A DNA stretch of 64,000 bases from JAJECS01 sp965219705. GTDB lineage: Bacteria; Chloroflexota; UBA11872. Position 1 is the stretch's first letter. Each line of letters opens with the position of its first letter. The stretch is taken from positions 1,612,001 to 1,676,000 of the forward strand of contig OZ244789.1 of the NCBI GenBank assembly GCA_965219705.1, in the 5' to 3' direction. The notes under the pieces are model-generated. The model made no database searches and was not told where the DNA came from. It worked only from the letters and a program-made list of their open reading frames with translations. A program made the translations under genes and the position numbers. Of this stretch, positions 24,412 to 33,838 are shown piece after piece.

Positions 24412-25749
24412 CTAGCGGTCGTACGTCCAGCGCTGTTCGCGCATCACGCCGCGCTGGTAGGCCAGATACTCCTCCCGCGTCATGAGCGGCTCGAACTCGT
24501 CCACGATGCGCTGCGCGGCGCCCGCACCGTCGGCCAGCAGGTCCACGGCCATCCAGGCCAGCGCTTTAGCTGGCTCGACGTAGGCCATCTGCGGATCGAC
24601 GATGTCCCAATTGGTGGCGTGGTTGGTGCCGGTCGCGCCCGCCATGCTGGGGTGCAAGGCCGGCATGATGTGGGAGACGTCGCCCATGTCCGTCGATCCC
24701 GTGCGGTGACCGAGCTGCCTGATCTCGGCATCGCCGTGGACGCGCTGCTGATTGGCGAGAAATAACTCGGCCATGGCGCCGTTGTTCGCCAGCGGCAGGT
24801 AGCCGGGCAGCGTCCGAATCTCGACCTCGGCGCCTAGCGCCATCGCCCCCGCTCTGAGAGCGCGGTCGACCGTGGCCGACGCCGCGTCGATAACGTCGGT
24901 CGACTTGCCGCGGACATAGGTTTCGAGCCGCACGTCGGCGGGGATGACGTTTACCAGATCGCCGCCGCGCGTGATGATCGGGTGCACGCGCACCGCGTCC
25001 TCGTCACGAAACGTCTCCCGCAGGGCGTTTATCCCGGCCATGCCGAGTTGGGCGGCGTAGAGCGCGTTGACGCCTCGCTCGGGCGCGGCGCCCGCGTGCG
25101 ACGCCACGCCGACGTAACGGATTTGCTTGACCACGCAGCCGTTGTTCGAGGCGGTCACGGCAGCCATCCCGTTCTCGTCGGGCTGGGCGTGGGTGTGGAT
25201 CATCATGGCGAGATCGACGTCGTCGAACTCGCCGCGGGCGATCAACTCAGGCTTCCCGCCCAAGAATTCGAGCCTACCTGCCTCTTGGAGGCCGTGGCGG
25301 TACTCGACCTCGACATATTCCTCCGCCGGCACGGCCATGAGGACGATTGTGCCGCTCAGCTCCCGCTGCACGCGCGGATCGCTGAGCGCCGCGGCCGCGC
25401 CCATGAGGCCTGCGATTTGCGCGTTGTGCCCGCAGGCGTGGGCGGCATGGGTGGCCGGGTCCTCGCGGGGGTGGCCGGGAACGGTGAGTGCGTCGAGTTC
25501 ACCGATAAGCGCCAGCGTGGGACCGGGGCGGCCGGTCTCGATGCGTGCGGAGACGCCCGTGATCGCCAGGCCGGTGCGATAGTCCAACTCGAGCTCGCCG
25601 AATGTCTGCGCGACCAGCGCGGCGGTCTCGAACTCTTTGAACCCCAGCTCCGGCCGCCCCATGATGGTTTCGCCGACCCCGATGATTTCGCTCCGCCGGT
25701 CGTCGATCGCGTCCGCCACCCGTTGTTTCAGGTCTGCGATGGTCGTCAT
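24412..25749 (-). CDS. M20 family amidohydrolase / peptidase
   Basis: 445 aa from ATG at 25749 (GGAGG upstream); the open frame extends to 26226 but only as antisense to the MFS gene. M20D-type metal-dependent hydrolase resembling p-aminobenzoyl-glutamate hydrolase subunit B-like proteins. Metal and catalytic motifs: IGELDALTVPGH, HAAHACGHNAQIAGLMGAAA, VLMAVPAEEY, MMIHTHAQPD, GVASHAGAAPERGVNALYAA (dimerisation domain), and TGSTDMGDVSHIMPALHP. Likely removes acyl or amino-acyl groups. The MFS permease starting at 27083 is immediately upstream (41 nt), suggesting uptake plus hydrolysis of one substrate. Confidence 0.85.
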   Translation of the reverse strand: MTTIADLKQRVADAIDDRRSEIIGVGETIMGRPELGFKEFETAALVAQTFGELELDYRTGLAITGVSARIETGRPGPTLALIGELDALTVPGHPREDPATHAAHACGHNAQIAGLMGAAAALSDPRVQRELSGTIVLMAVPAEEYVEVEYRHGLQEAGRLEFLGGKPELIARGEFDDVDLAMMIHTHAQPDENGMAAVTASNNGCVVKQIRYVGVASHAGAAPERGVNALYAAQLGMAGINALRETFRDEDAVRVHPIITRGGDLVNVIPADVRLETYVRGKSTDVIDAASATVDRALRAGAMALGAEVEIRTLPGYLPLANNGAMAELFLANQQRVHGDAEIRQLGHRTGSTDMGDVSHIMPALHPSMAGATGTNHATNWDIVDPQMAYVEPAKALAWMAVDLLADGAGAAQRIVDEFEPLMTREEYLAYQRGVMREQRWTYDR

Positions 25750-25790
25750 GGCGCCTCCGAGTCCGTGCCCCGCTGCCGATACGCGGCGGT

Positions 25791-27083
25791 TCAGTGTGCC
25801 AGCCGCGGGTCCTCGGCGGGTACGAAGCCGCGCGCCACGCGGGCCATCAGCACGCTGCCCACCGCGGCCAGGCCCAGCGCCGAGCTGAAAGCCGCCACGG
25901 GACCGCCGGCCACCAGCACGGCGGCGCCGACCAGCGGAGCGACGATGCCCAGGACCCCAAGAATGAGCCAGAAGCTCGTGGCGAAGGCATCCACGTCCTC
26001 GGTTCTCGCCAGCGCCGCGAGCGAGGTCTGCCAGCCCATGTCGCCGGCCGAGAAGTTGAGTCCCATGGCCGCGTAGGCCGGCACCAGCAGCCACAGGTTG
26101 TCCGCCAGAATGGCCAGGATGAACAGCGCGGCAATGGCCATCTTCAGAAACGTGGACATCCAGACGACGAAGGGCCCGGAACGCCTGTCGCACACGGCGC
26201 CCCAGAAGAGATATCCCGCCGCCCACGTGACGCCCTGGATGAGCGCCAGCACGCCGACCAAGGTGAAGGTGGCGTCAAACGTGTCCACCAGCACAATCGC
26301 GATGGTTGGCTGGATCAGCAAATCGCCGAACAAGGCGACGTTCGAGCTGGCGGTATAGGTGCGAAACCGTCGGTTCGCCAGCGTCTGCCGGAACATGCGC
26401 CACGGGGGTGGACGCACGGTGGGCGGGCGGGGACGCGCGCGGATGCGAAACAGCGCCAGCGCTCCCAGCGCGCCGGCGATGCCTCCGCCGGCGAACACGG
26501 GGCCGTAGCCCACGGCATCCATGAGCCCGCCGGCCAACGGCGACACCAACAGCACCACCACCGCCATGGCAGCTTGGGCCACGCCAATCAACCGTCCCCG
26601 CACACGCCGCGGAAACGCCGCTTGCGTCACGCCGACGTAGAGCGGGAGGCCCATCATCGCGATGATCGACCAGACCAAGAGCATCACGAGGAACAGCCCC
26701 GCCGTATCGATCACGAGGGCGGCCACGAACGCCAGACGCCCTACGGTCCAGAGCGCGGCCACCGCCCGCGCCGGCTGGACCGCGCGTAGCAGATAAGGAC
26801 CGGCGATCGCCAGAATGCCGCCGATGAACTGGACGGCGACGACCAGGGCGACCGTGACTTCGTCGCCGCCCAGCCGGCGGGCGACGACGGCCATGTAGCT
26901 CCCCACGCTGCCAACGAAGACGCCCGCCAGCAGCCAGTGGATGAGAGTGGTGCGGAAGTTCCAGCGCACCTCCGGGGCCAGGCCGGCAGTGAGCTCGGCG
27001 GTGCCCAGGACACGCAAGGGCGCGCGCCAGCCCCAGGCCGCAACGAGACCCAAGAGCGCAAACGGCGCGCGGCGTGATTTCAC
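25791..27083 (-). CDS. MFS transporter
   Basis: 430-aa major facilitator superfamily permease with about 12 hydrophobic helices. The cytoplasmic loop after helix 2-3 is less conserved than classic GxLaDrxGrr, but AFPRRVRGRLIGVAQAAMAV between helices 4 and 5, and LFWGAVCDRRSGPFVVWMST in the second half, are typical MFS loops. The central loop RIRARPRPPTVRPPPWRMFR is basic. The start is GTG at 27083; the true start could be slightly different. Substrate unknown; the M20 hydrolase downstream suggests an amide or peptide-like compound. Confidence 0.75.
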   Translation of the reverse strand: MKSRRAPFALLGLVAAWGWRAPLRVLGTAELTAGLAPEVRWNFRTTLIHWLLAGVFVGSVGSYMAVVARRLGGDEVTVALVVAVQFIGGILAIAGPYLLRAVQPARAVAALWTVGRLAFVAALVIDTAGLFLVMLLVWSIIAMMGLPLYVGVTQAAFPRRVRGRLIGVAQAAMAVVVLLVSPLAGGLMDAVGYGPVFAGGGIAGALGALALFRIRARPRPPTVRPPPWRMFRQTLANRRFRTYTASSNVALFGDLLIQPTIAIVLVDTFDATFTLVGVLALIQGVTWAAGYLFWGAVCDRRSGPFVVWMSTFLKMAIAALFILAILADNLWLLVPAYAAMGLNFSAGDMGWQTSLAALARTEDVDAFATSFWLILGVLGIVAPLVGAAVLVAGGPVAAFSSALGLAAVGSVLMARVARGFVPAEDPRLAH

Positions 27084-27250
27084 CAGGCCCCGCAGGAGAC
27101 ATCACCCGCACGATGCGGGCGGCGGCATCGTACTTGCTCCCGTGCCAAGTTGAGCGGAGGATGCTGGCCTGATCGCCGGCCTCGGCGGGCGACGCTCGGC
27201 GCTTGGCCCGGGCAGCGCTCGCGAGTGGTTCCGAGGCGCCAAGCGGCGGC

Positions 27251-27646
27251 TTAGCCGCCGGCGCGCCAGTTGAACTCGTCGCTGCGGCTGCCGTCGGCGA
27301 AGATGAGGCGAAATCTCCAGGGGTGGTCGAGGAGGACGTCGCCCATGGCGCGCACGATTTCTCCGAATTCGTGGCTGACATCCGCAGGCGCCGCGTCGCC
27401 CGCCTCGAACGAGATCATGGTCAACCCATCCGACGCTACGCTGGGCAAGGCCACCTCGACGTCGAGCACGCCCGTGCGGACCGCAAAACGGCGAATGCGC
27501 CAGGACCAAAAGTGCTGCTTGATCGCCACGATGAAGGGCATCGCCTCCGTGTCATACCGTTCCGGGTCCCAGGCAATGGGCGTGCCGTTGTATGCGCCGG
27601 GGCGATCCTCGACGTTCCAATGGGGTCCCGGGTCGGTCGCGGCCAT
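27251..27646 (-). CDS. Hypothetical protein
   Basis: About 131 aa from ATG at 27646 (MAATDPGPHWNVEDRPGAYN). The frame remains open to 27796, but that part overlaps the PHP gene and looks unselected. Features seen: GTPIAWDPERYDTEAMPFIV, KQHFWSWRIRRFAVRTGVLD, and a C-terminal FRLIFADGSRSDEFNWRAGG. No signal peptide or membrane segment. I do not recognise the family. It diverges from the PHP gene with about 48 nt between the starts. Confidence 0.55.
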   Translation of the reverse strand: MAATDPGPHWNVEDRPGAYNGTPIAWDPERYDTEAMPFIVAIKQHFWSWRIRRFAVRTGVLDVEVALPSVASDGLTMISFEAGDAAPADVSHEFGEIVRAMGDVLLDHPWRFRLIFADGSRSDEFNWRAGG

Positions 27647-27694
27647 GACGGGGGCATCGATGTGGGCGGAGCGCTCCGAGCGAATCGTACTGTA

Positions 27695-28501
27695 GTGGCG
27701 GCCAGACCTCCGGCTCCCGATCCGCGGCCCGTCTATCCACCTGACGCTCCCCCGTCCCCACCGCAGGGATGGGGGCTGGCCGAGCTCCACGCACACACGT
27801 CCGCCAGCGACGGCGTGCCGTCACCCGACGCCCTGGTCCGCATCGCCGACGAGCTTGGGCTGGACGTGCTGGCCGTAACGGATCACGACACGATCGACGG
27901 CGCACAGCGAGCGCGTGACATCGCTGTGGCCACCCACGCGCGGGTCGAGGTGATTGTGGGAATGGAGATCACGACCCGGAGACAGGACCACGTCGTTGGG
28001 CTGTTTCTCGAGCACCCGGTGCCCATCTTCCGGCCGCTGGTGGAGACGGTCGCGGCGATTCACGAGCAGGGCGGGTTGGCGATCGTGGCGCACCCATTCT
28101 TGGGCGTGCCCACGTCAATCTCGGCCAAGCGGCTGTTGCGCGCGCTCGCGCAAGTCCGGTTCGATGGGATTGAGACCGAGAATCAGTATCTGCGGGTGCG
28201 CACCCGTGCCGAAGCGCGGCAGTTCCAGGAACGGCACGCCGAGCGCGTCGGTGCGGCCGTGGGTGCGACTGATGCGCATTTCGGCGATCTTGGCCGCGCG
28301 CTGACCTTGTTCTCCGGCCGCACGGCGGACGAACTGCGGACGGCGATCACGCAGCGAACGACCCTGCCCGCGCGCGGCGGGCTGCAGCACCCCCGCCCGA
28401 CGCTGGGCGATCATGCGCGCAATCAGTTTCGCAGTCTGGTGAAGCTGCCCGCCATGCGCGCTCGCACGCTATGGCGCCAGCGCCGCGGGACGAGACCGTA
28501 G
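27695..28501 (+). CDS. PHP-domain phosphoesterase
   Basis: 268 aa from GTG at 27695; an open frame reaches 27203 but is antisense to the neighbouring gene. PHP motifs: LAELHAHTSASDGVPSPDAL (HxHxxxSDG), DVLAVTDHDTIDGA (TDHD), VIVGMEITTR, LAIVAHPFLGVP (AHP), and AVGATDAHFGDLG. These residues bind the metal cluster of PHP phosphoesterases such as 3',5'-nucleoside bisphosphate phosphatase (YciV/RnaAM-like). The C-terminus is basic. Overlaps the next MFS gene by 31 nt. Confidence 0.85.
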   Translation: MAARPPAPDPRPVYPPDAPPSPPQGWGLAELHAHTSASDGVPSPDALVRIADELGLDVLAVTDHDTIDGAQRARDIAVATHARVEVIVGMEITTRRQDHVVGLFLEHPVPIFRPLVETVAAIHEQGGLAIVAHPFLGVPTSISAKRLLRALAQVRFDGIETENQYLRVRTRAEARQFQERHAERVGAAVGATDAHFGDLGRALTLFSGRTADELRTAITQRTTLPARGGLQHPRPTLGDHARNQFRSLVKLPAMRARTLWRQRRGTRP

Positions 28502-29772
28502 CCCCACGGTCGTCGCCTGGGCGGCAGGCGATGCACGCCCACGGTGTCCGGCGCGCCCTGACCGCAGGCGGCGCGGTGTATGTGCGGGAGATGCGCGGCT
28601 TTTCCCGCAACGCGCGCCTCTTGCTGCTCAGCACGCTGCTCGGCGCGTTCAGCGCCGGCGTGTTCCAGGTGGCCTACAACCTCTATGTGCTGGAGTTGGG
28701 CTTCACCGCCGGGGACGCCGGCCGTCTCGTGACGAGCGCCAGCCTTGCCGCCGGGCTGGCGGCGATCCCCGCCGGCCTGCTGGCGGTGCGCGTGGGGGCG
28801 AAGCCGGTGATCCTGGTTGGCGCCCTGCTCCTGGGCGCCGGGACGGCGCTGCAGGTGACGCCGTTCGGCTACGGCTACCTGGTGGCGGGCGCGGCATTGG
28901 GAGGTCTGGGCGGCGCGCTGTGGAACGTTGTCATCGCCCCGCTGTACGCGGGCAGCGCCGACGACGCTGGCCGCAGCTATCTCTTTACCGTGGCGGCGAT
29001 CGTGTTCCTGGGGATGAGCTTTGCCGGCAATGCAGTCGGCGGGTGGGCGCCGCGCGCGCTGGCGATCGCGACGGGCTGGCCGGTGTGGCTGGGGTTCTTC
29101 GCGGTGCTCAGTGGTGCGGCGCTCTACGGCGGGCTGGGGTTCTTTCCGCTCTTAGCGTTGCGCGCGCCCGCGGCGCGAATCGATCGATCGGCGTTTGGCG
29201 CGCTGCGCGGCCAGGCCAACACGATCGCGCGCCTGCTCATCGTGCACGGGATCATCGCCGTCGGGGCCGGCGTCACGATTCCATTTCTCAACGTGTATTT
29301 CACCCGCCACCTGGGATTGTCCGAGGCGCAGTTTGGGCTTCTGGCCGGGGCCGGTCTGGCGACGCGGCTGGGCGCCTCGTTGTTCGGCCCGATGGCAGCG
29401 CGGCGCCTGGGCAAGGTGACGGCCATTGCGCTGGCGCAGACGGCCTCGATTCCACTGCTGCTGGCGATGGGCCTGGTGCCATGGCCGCTGGGAAGCTCCC
29501 TGGCGTTTCTGGCCCGAGGCGCGCTCATGAACATGACCGCACCCGTGCGCGGCGCCCTCTACATGGAGCGTGTCACGGAGGCCGCCCGTCCGGCCACGAA
29601 CGCCGCCCTGCTGCTCGCGTGGAACCTCGCCTGGGCCGGCGCGGCCGCGATTGGGGGCACGCTGGCCGAGCAGCGGGCGCTGCCGGTTGCCGTCACGGTC
29701 ACCGCCGCCTGCTACGGCCTGGCCAACGGGTTGATGTGGATGCTTTGGCGGCGTCGGTCGCCCGATTCGTGA
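28471..29772 (+). CDS. MFS transporter
   Basis: 433-aa major facilitator permease with about 12 hydrophobic helices. LYVLELGFTAGDAGRLVTSA, AIPAGLLAVRVGAKPVILVG (helix 2-3 loop), then LLIVHGIIAVGAGVTIPFLN, VYFTRHLGLSEAQFGLLAGA and GASLFGPMAARRLGKVTAIA. The ATG at 28471 overlaps the PHP gene; an internal ATG at 28531 or 28591 is an alternative start. Substrate unknown. The gene is convergent to ftsH. Confidence 0.78.
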   Translation: MAPAPRDETVAPRSSPGRQAMHAHGVRRALTAGGAVYVREMRGFSRNARLLLLSTLLGAFSAGVFQVAYNLYVLELGFTAGDAGRLVTSASLAAGLAAIPAGLLAVRVGAKPVILVGALLLGAGTALQVTPFGYGYLVAGAALGGLGGALWNVVIAPLYAGSADDAGRSYLFTVAAIVFLGMSFAGNAVGGWAPRALAIATGWPVWLGFFAVLSGAALYGGLGFFPLLALRAPAARIDRSAFGALRGQANTIARLLIVHGIIAVGAGVTIPFLNVYFTRHLGLSEAQFGLLAGAGLATRLGASLFGPMAARRLGKVTAIALAQTASIPLLLAMGLVPWPLGSSLAFLARGALMNMTAPVRGALYMERVTEAARPATNAALLLAWNLAWAGAAAIGGTLAEQRALPVAVTVTAACYGLANGLMWMLWRRRSPDS

Positions 29773-29824
29773 CGGGGAACGGACTGCGCCACCGGCCGTA
29801 CGAGCCTGTGCGGGTCCCGGGAGG

Positions 29825-31795
29825 TTAGCTGGCGGCGCCCTCCGCCGGCCGCTGCTTCGGCGCCGGGGTGCGCTCCGCCGGACGGTCTGCAGGAGCCGTG
29901 GGGGCCGCCGGCGCCGGCGCTGGACCTGGCGGCGCGGGCCGCGGCTCACTCGTCGCCACGCGCGGGCGCCCCTGAAACTCGTCGACGTAACGGCCAAAGG
30001 CCTCCGCATCGAGCGTCTCGACCTCGATCAGCGTCTCCGACAGCTTTTCGAGCAGGCCGCGATTGCGCGTCAACAAGTCCTGGGCGCGGTGATGCGCGTC
30101 GTCGATGAGCTGTGAGACCTCGTGGTCGATCGTTTCAGCAACCGCCTCGCTGTAGTTGCGCTGCTCCGCGATGTCCCGTCCCAGAAACACCAGCTCCTCG
30201 CGCCGGCCAAACGCCCGGGGACCAAGCTTGGTGCTCATGCCGTACTGCGTGACCATGCGACGGGCGATCTCAGTCGCCATCTGAATGTCGTTGCTCGGCC
30301 CCGTCGTCATCTCGCCGAACACGAGCAATTCGGAGGCATGACCGCCCATGGCCACGGCGAGTTGGTCCTCGAACTCCGATTTCGTCAAGAGATGGCGATC
30401 CTGGGATGGCAGGAACCGGGTATAGCCCCCCATCTGGCCGCGGGGCAGGATCGTGACCTTGTAGACGGGGTCGGCGCGCCGCAGCAAGTGCGCCACCAGC
30501 GCGTGCCCGATCTCATGAAAGGCGGTCACGCGCTTTTCGTGCTCGCTCATCACCCGGCTCTTGCGCTGCGGGCCGGCGATCACTCGGTCGATGGCTTCTT
30601 CGAGCTCGAACATGCCCACCGTCGTGCGGTTGCGGCGCGCGGCCAGGATGGCCGCCTCGTTCAGCAGATTCTTCAGGTCGGCGCCTGAAAAGCCGGGCGT
30701 CTGGCGGCCGACGGTTCCCAGATCTACGTCGGCCTCGATGGGCTTCTCGCGCGCATGCACGCGCAGGATGGCTTCGCGGCCGCGAATGTCCGGGAGATCG
30801 AGCACCACCCGGCGGTCAAACCGTCCAGGCCGCAGCAGCGCGGGGTCGAGCACGTCGGGGCGGTTGGTCGCCGCCAGCACGATGACGGTTTGGTCCGTGT
30901 CGAAGCCGTCCATCTCGACCAGAATCTGATTGAGCGTCTGCTCGCGCTCGTCGTGGCTGCCGCCCAAGCCCGCGCCGCGCTGGCGCCCCACGGCGTCGAT
31001 CTCGTCCACGAACACCAGGCTCGGTGAGTTCTGCTTGGCTTTCTCGAACAGATCGCGAACGCGCGAGGCCCCGACGCCGACGAACATCTCCACAAACTCG
31101 GAGCCGCTGATGTTGAAGAACGGCACGCCGGCTTCGCCGGCGACGGCCTTTGACAGGTACGTCTTCCCAGTGCCCGGCGGGCCCACCAGCAGCACCCCAC
31201 GCGGAATCTCGGCGCCAATCTTGGTGAACTTCTCGGGGTACTTGAGGAACTCGACCACCTCGGCCAGCTCCTGCTTGGCCTCGTCGACGCCTTGAACGTC
31301 CTTGAACGTTACCCGTGGGCGGTTTCCGGTGACCATTCGGGGGCGGCTCTTGCCGAAACTCAACGCCTGCGAGTTCGATCCCTGGGCTTGCCGCATCATG
31401 AATACGAGCAGGCCAATGAAGATCATCAGCGGCAGAATCGAGGTCAGGATGCTGATGATCGTGGGGGCCGGGCTGGCAGGTTCGAAGTTCACGGAGACCT
31501 GCTCGCCGTTGACGTTGAGGCCCCGCGCGGTGAGTTCCTGCCCAATGTCAAAGCGTTCGTTGACCACCGCGCTGATGATGCGGCCGTCGATTTCGGCCAC
31601 GATGCGTGCATCGCTGACCATGATCTCGGGCTGACTGCCGTTTTCGGCCGCGACCTGAACCCGGCTGAGCAGCTCGCTGATGCCCACGGTCTGCTGGTCT
31701 GGCTGGCCCGGATTGAACATGACGAACAGCACGACCAGAATTGCCACGGCCAGCACGAGATACATGAACCCGTTGCGCACGAGTCGGTTATTCAT
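29825..31795 (-). CDS. ftsH: ATP-dependent zinc metalloprotease FtsH
   Basis: 656-aa membrane AAA+ protease. Two transmembrane helices (residues about 8-26 and 110-133) flank an extracytoplasmic domain. Walker A GPPGTGKTYLS at about 203, Walker B SLVFVDEIDAVGRQRG, second region of homology RPDVLDPALLRPGRFDR. The zinc site is HEIGH (427-431) rather than the usual HEAGH, with the third ligand in the GPSNDIQMAT segment. Pro/Ala-rich cytoplasmic tail. It degrades misfolded membrane and regulatory proteins. TATACT 70 nt upstream is a likely -10. Located after tilS, the classic tilS-ftsH neighbourhood. Confidence 0.95.
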   Translation of the reverse strand: MNNRLVRNGFMYLVLAVAILVVLFVMFNPGQPDQQTVGISELLSRVQVAAENGSQPEIMVSDARIVAEIDGRIISAVVNERFDIGQELTARGLNVNGEQVSVNFEPASPAPTIISILTSILPLMIFIGLLVFMMRQAQGSNSQALSFGKSRPRMVTGNRPRVTFKDVQGVDEAKQELAEVVEFLKYPEKFTKIGAEIPRGVLLVGPPGTGKTYLSKAVAGEAGVPFFNISGSEFVEMFVGVGASRVRDLFEKAKQNSPSLVFVDEIDAVGRQRGAGLGGSHDEREQTLNQILVEMDGFDTDQTVIVLAATNRPDVLDPALLRPGRFDRRVVLDLPDIRGREAILRVHAREKPIEADVDLGTVGRQTPGFSGADLKNLLNEAAILAARRNRTTVGMFELEEAIDRVIAGPQRKSRVMSEHEKRVTAFHEIGHALVAHLLRRADPVYKVTILPRGQMGGYTRFLPSQDRHLLTKSEFEDQLAVAMGGHASELLVFGEMTTGPSNDIQMATEIARRMVTQYGMSTKLGPRAFGRREELVFLGRDIAEQRNYSEAVAETIDHEVSQLIDDAHHRAQDLLTRNRGLLEKLSETLIEVETLDAEAFGRYVDEFQGRPRVATSEPRPAPPGPAPAPAAPTAPADRPAERTPAPKQRPAEGAAS

Positions 31796-31864
31796 GGATC
31801 GAGGATCTTTCGTGCGGCTGTGCGACGGGCCGCGGTGAGGGCGCGAGAACGGGGCGGGGTTTGC

Positions 31865-31870
31865 AGTATA
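31865..31870 (-). promoter_or_regulatory. Candidate -10 element of ftsH
   Basis: TATACT on the minus strand, 69 nt before the ftsH ATG, in an otherwise GC-rich gap between tilS and ftsH. No clear -35. Confidence 0.45.
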
Positions 31871-31956
31871 TCAGCGTGGGGCCTCGCGGCACCTGAGCCC
31901 GGCGCGGTTGACCACTGCCCGAGTCTCCCGCAACCCAGGGGCGCCATCGGTAGGAT

Positions 31957-33405
31957 TTACGCCCGTGTACCTGCTGTGGGAATCGCGTCCCAGCGCGCGC
32001 GCAGCATCACGATCGTGTGCGTATCGGGCCGAGGCGCGAAGTCGCCGTCACGCCACACGCCGGGCACGCACACGGCGAAACCATCGACCTCGAGGACCGG
32101 CATGCTCGGCGCCACGTCCGCCGCCACGCCGCGCGCGCGCAGGAGCCGGGACAAGTCACGTGTCTGCCTGCCGTCCTCCTGCTGAACGCGCTCATCCGGC
32201 GCCGGCGCGCGCAATGTCAGGGTGCGCCCCTGGAGCAGGTCGCGGTCGAGCGCGGATCCACCCACCGCGCCGCCTTGCCGCCAGGATTCCGGGCCCTCGA
32301 GCACTTTGGCGACGATCGTTCCACCGGGCACCTGCGCCTCTCCGGGCACGACGAGGGGCACCGGCGGCTGCCAGGCCGCGTCGCGCACGCACTCCGGGTA
32401 CAACACGACTGCCCCATCGCGGACAAAGGCATGCGCGCCCGGGAGAAGGTCGACCCACCGTCCGCGCGTGTCCTCCCGCAGGGCGCGGGCCACGGCGCCG
32501 AGTTGCGCCGCCCCGAGTTGCCGCCCGCCGCGCATGGCGCGCACGGCAGCGACGACCCTATCGGGGAAGGCTCCGGCCGCCACTGCCGCGCGCTCAGGAT
32601 GCAGCGGCATGCGCAGGCCATCGGCCGTCTGCACGTAGAGCGGGTGGCCGTCCAGCTCCTCCGCGACAATCTCCGCGCTGCGCGCGATGGCGTTGACCGC
32701 CCCGGGGTAGATGTCGTCGAGCAGCGGCAGGGCTTCGTGCCGGATGCGATTGCGGCGGAATCGCGGCGTTTCGTTCAACGGGTCGGCATCGACCGCGAGC
32801 CCCCTCGCCTGCACGTAGGCGGCAACGTCGTCGCGCGAGACCGTCAGCAACGGGCGAAGGATTTCGCCATCGTCCTCCCGCATCCCCGACAGACCACGCA
32901 GACCGGACCCGCGCGCCAGATTCATGAGGACGGTTTCGGCCTGATCATTGCGGGTGTGTCCCGTGGCGATGCGCGCGGCCTGCACGCGGCGCGCAACCGC
33001 TCGCAGGAACGTCCACCGGGCCTGGCGGGCGGCGGCTTCCGACGCTGCGCCATTCGACCCACCGACCGGATAGTCCTGGGGGGTGCCGGCGGTCACGGGC
33101 AGCCCGGCGTCTCGCGCGTGTCGGACCACGGTTTCCGCCACGTGCGCGGCGTTGGCCCGCAGCCCGTGATCGAGATGCGCCACGTGCACGGCAGGTCCCC
33201 CGCGGCGCCGCGCGGCCAGCAGACTGTCCAGCAGCACCATGGAATCCGGCCCGCCCGAAACGGCAGCGACAACTACATCGTCCGCGCCCAGGCCGGCGCG
33301 CATCAGCGCCTGGTGAACGCAATCCTGCACGCGCCGAACCTGACGGCGCGTGAGCGACGCGGCGTGGATGGACGCGCTACTCGCCCGTGCTGCCGAATCC
33401 TCCAC
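31957..33405 (-). CDS. tilS: tRNA(Ile)-lysidine synthase
   Basis: 482-aa TilS, which converts C34 of the CAU-anticodon tRNA-Ile to lysidine using ATP and lysine. The N-terminal PP-loop VAAVSGGPDSMVLLDSL, then VAHLDHGLRANAAH, RIATGHTRNDQAETVLMNLA, SGLRGLSGM, ILRPLL, and FRRNRIRHEALPLL. The C-terminal TilS substrate-binding part is present though divergent. The start near 33405 overlaps dut by 29 nt; an internal start is possible. Order dut-tilS-ftsH suggests one transcript. Confidence 0.92.
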   Translation of the reverse strand: MEDSAARASSASIHAASLTRRQVRRVQDCVHQALMRAGLGADDVVVAAVSGGPDSMVLLDSLLAARRRGGPAVHVAHLDHGLRANAAHVAETVVRHARDAGLPVTAGTPQDYPVGGSNGAASEAAARQARWTFLRAVARRVQAARIATGHTRNDQAETVLMNLARGSGLRGLSGMREDDGEILRPLLTVSRDDVAAYVQARGLAVDADPLNETPRFRRNRIRHEALPLLDDIYPGAVNAIARSAEIVAEELDGHPLYVQTADGLRMPLHPERAAVAAGAFPDRVVAAVRAMRGGRQLGAAQLGAVARALREDTRGRWVDLLPGAHAFVRDGAVVLYPECVRDAAWQPPVPLVVPGEAQVPGGTIVAKVLEGPESWRQGGAVGGSALDRDLLQGRTLTLRAPAPDERVQQEDGRQTRDLSRLLRARGVAADVAPSMPVLEVDGFAVCVPGVWRDGDFAPRPDTHTIVMLRARWDAIPTAGTRA

Positions 33406-33808
33406 GCGTCTTCACACCCTCCGGCACGCCTTCGGCCCACTCGGCGGTCTCCACCCGAACCAGTATGGCCTGGGCGATGCGCGCTCCGCGCTCGACATCG
33501 ATCGGGTCGCTGGTGGGATTCCAGACTTGGGCGTGAATCTCGTCCTCGGGTCCGCAATAGTCGCGGTCAATGATGCCGACGCCGTGGGGCACGACCAGGC
33601 CGGTGCGGCGGGCGGTGCTGCTGCGGGCTGCGACCAGGACCATGTACCCCGGCGGCGCGGCAATGATGACGTTCGCGGGTACGAGCCCGATCGACCCGGG
33701 TTCGATACGTGTCGTCTGGCGGGTGATCAGATCGCAGCCGACGGACCCCTCCGTGGCGTAGCTGGGCAGGGGGAGCGTCGGGTCGACCCGCGTAATGGGC
33801 ACGCGCAT
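33377..33808 (-). CDS. dut: Deoxyuridine 5'-triphosphate nucleotidohydrolase
   Basis: 143-aa homotrimeric dUTPase. The five motifs are present: GSVGCDLITRQ, AARSSTARRTGL (ARSS), GVGIIDRDYCGPEDEI (uracil-specific loop with catalytic Asp), GARIAQAILVRV, and the C-terminal GVKTRGGFGSTGE P-loop-like arm. It hydrolyses dUTP to dUMP to keep uracil out of DNA. A TAGACT hexamer ends 8 nt before the ATG and no SD is seen, so the message may be leaderless. Overlaps tilS. Confidence 0.95.
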   Translation of the reverse strand: MRVPITRVDPTLPLPSYATEGSVGCDLITRQTTRIEPGSIGLVPANVIIAAPPGYMVLVAARSSTARRTGLVVPHGVGIIDRDYCGPEDEIHAQVWNPTSDPIDVERGARIAQAILVRVETAEWAEGVPEGVKTRGGFGSTGE

Positions 33809-33816
33809 ATCTGGTG

Positions 33817-33822
33817 AGTCTA
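33817..33822 (-). promoter_or_regulatory. Candidate -10 for a leaderless dut mRNA
   Basis: TAGACT on the minus strand with 8 nt to the dut ATG, placing the expected transcription start within a base or two of the start codon. Confidence 0.45.
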
Positions 33823-33838
33823 GCCGGTGCCGCGCCGC

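Noticed and set aside
25750..26226. N-terminal extension of the M20 amidohydrolase
   Set aside because: Antisense to the MFS gene; the family N-terminus and an SD both point to ATG at 25749.
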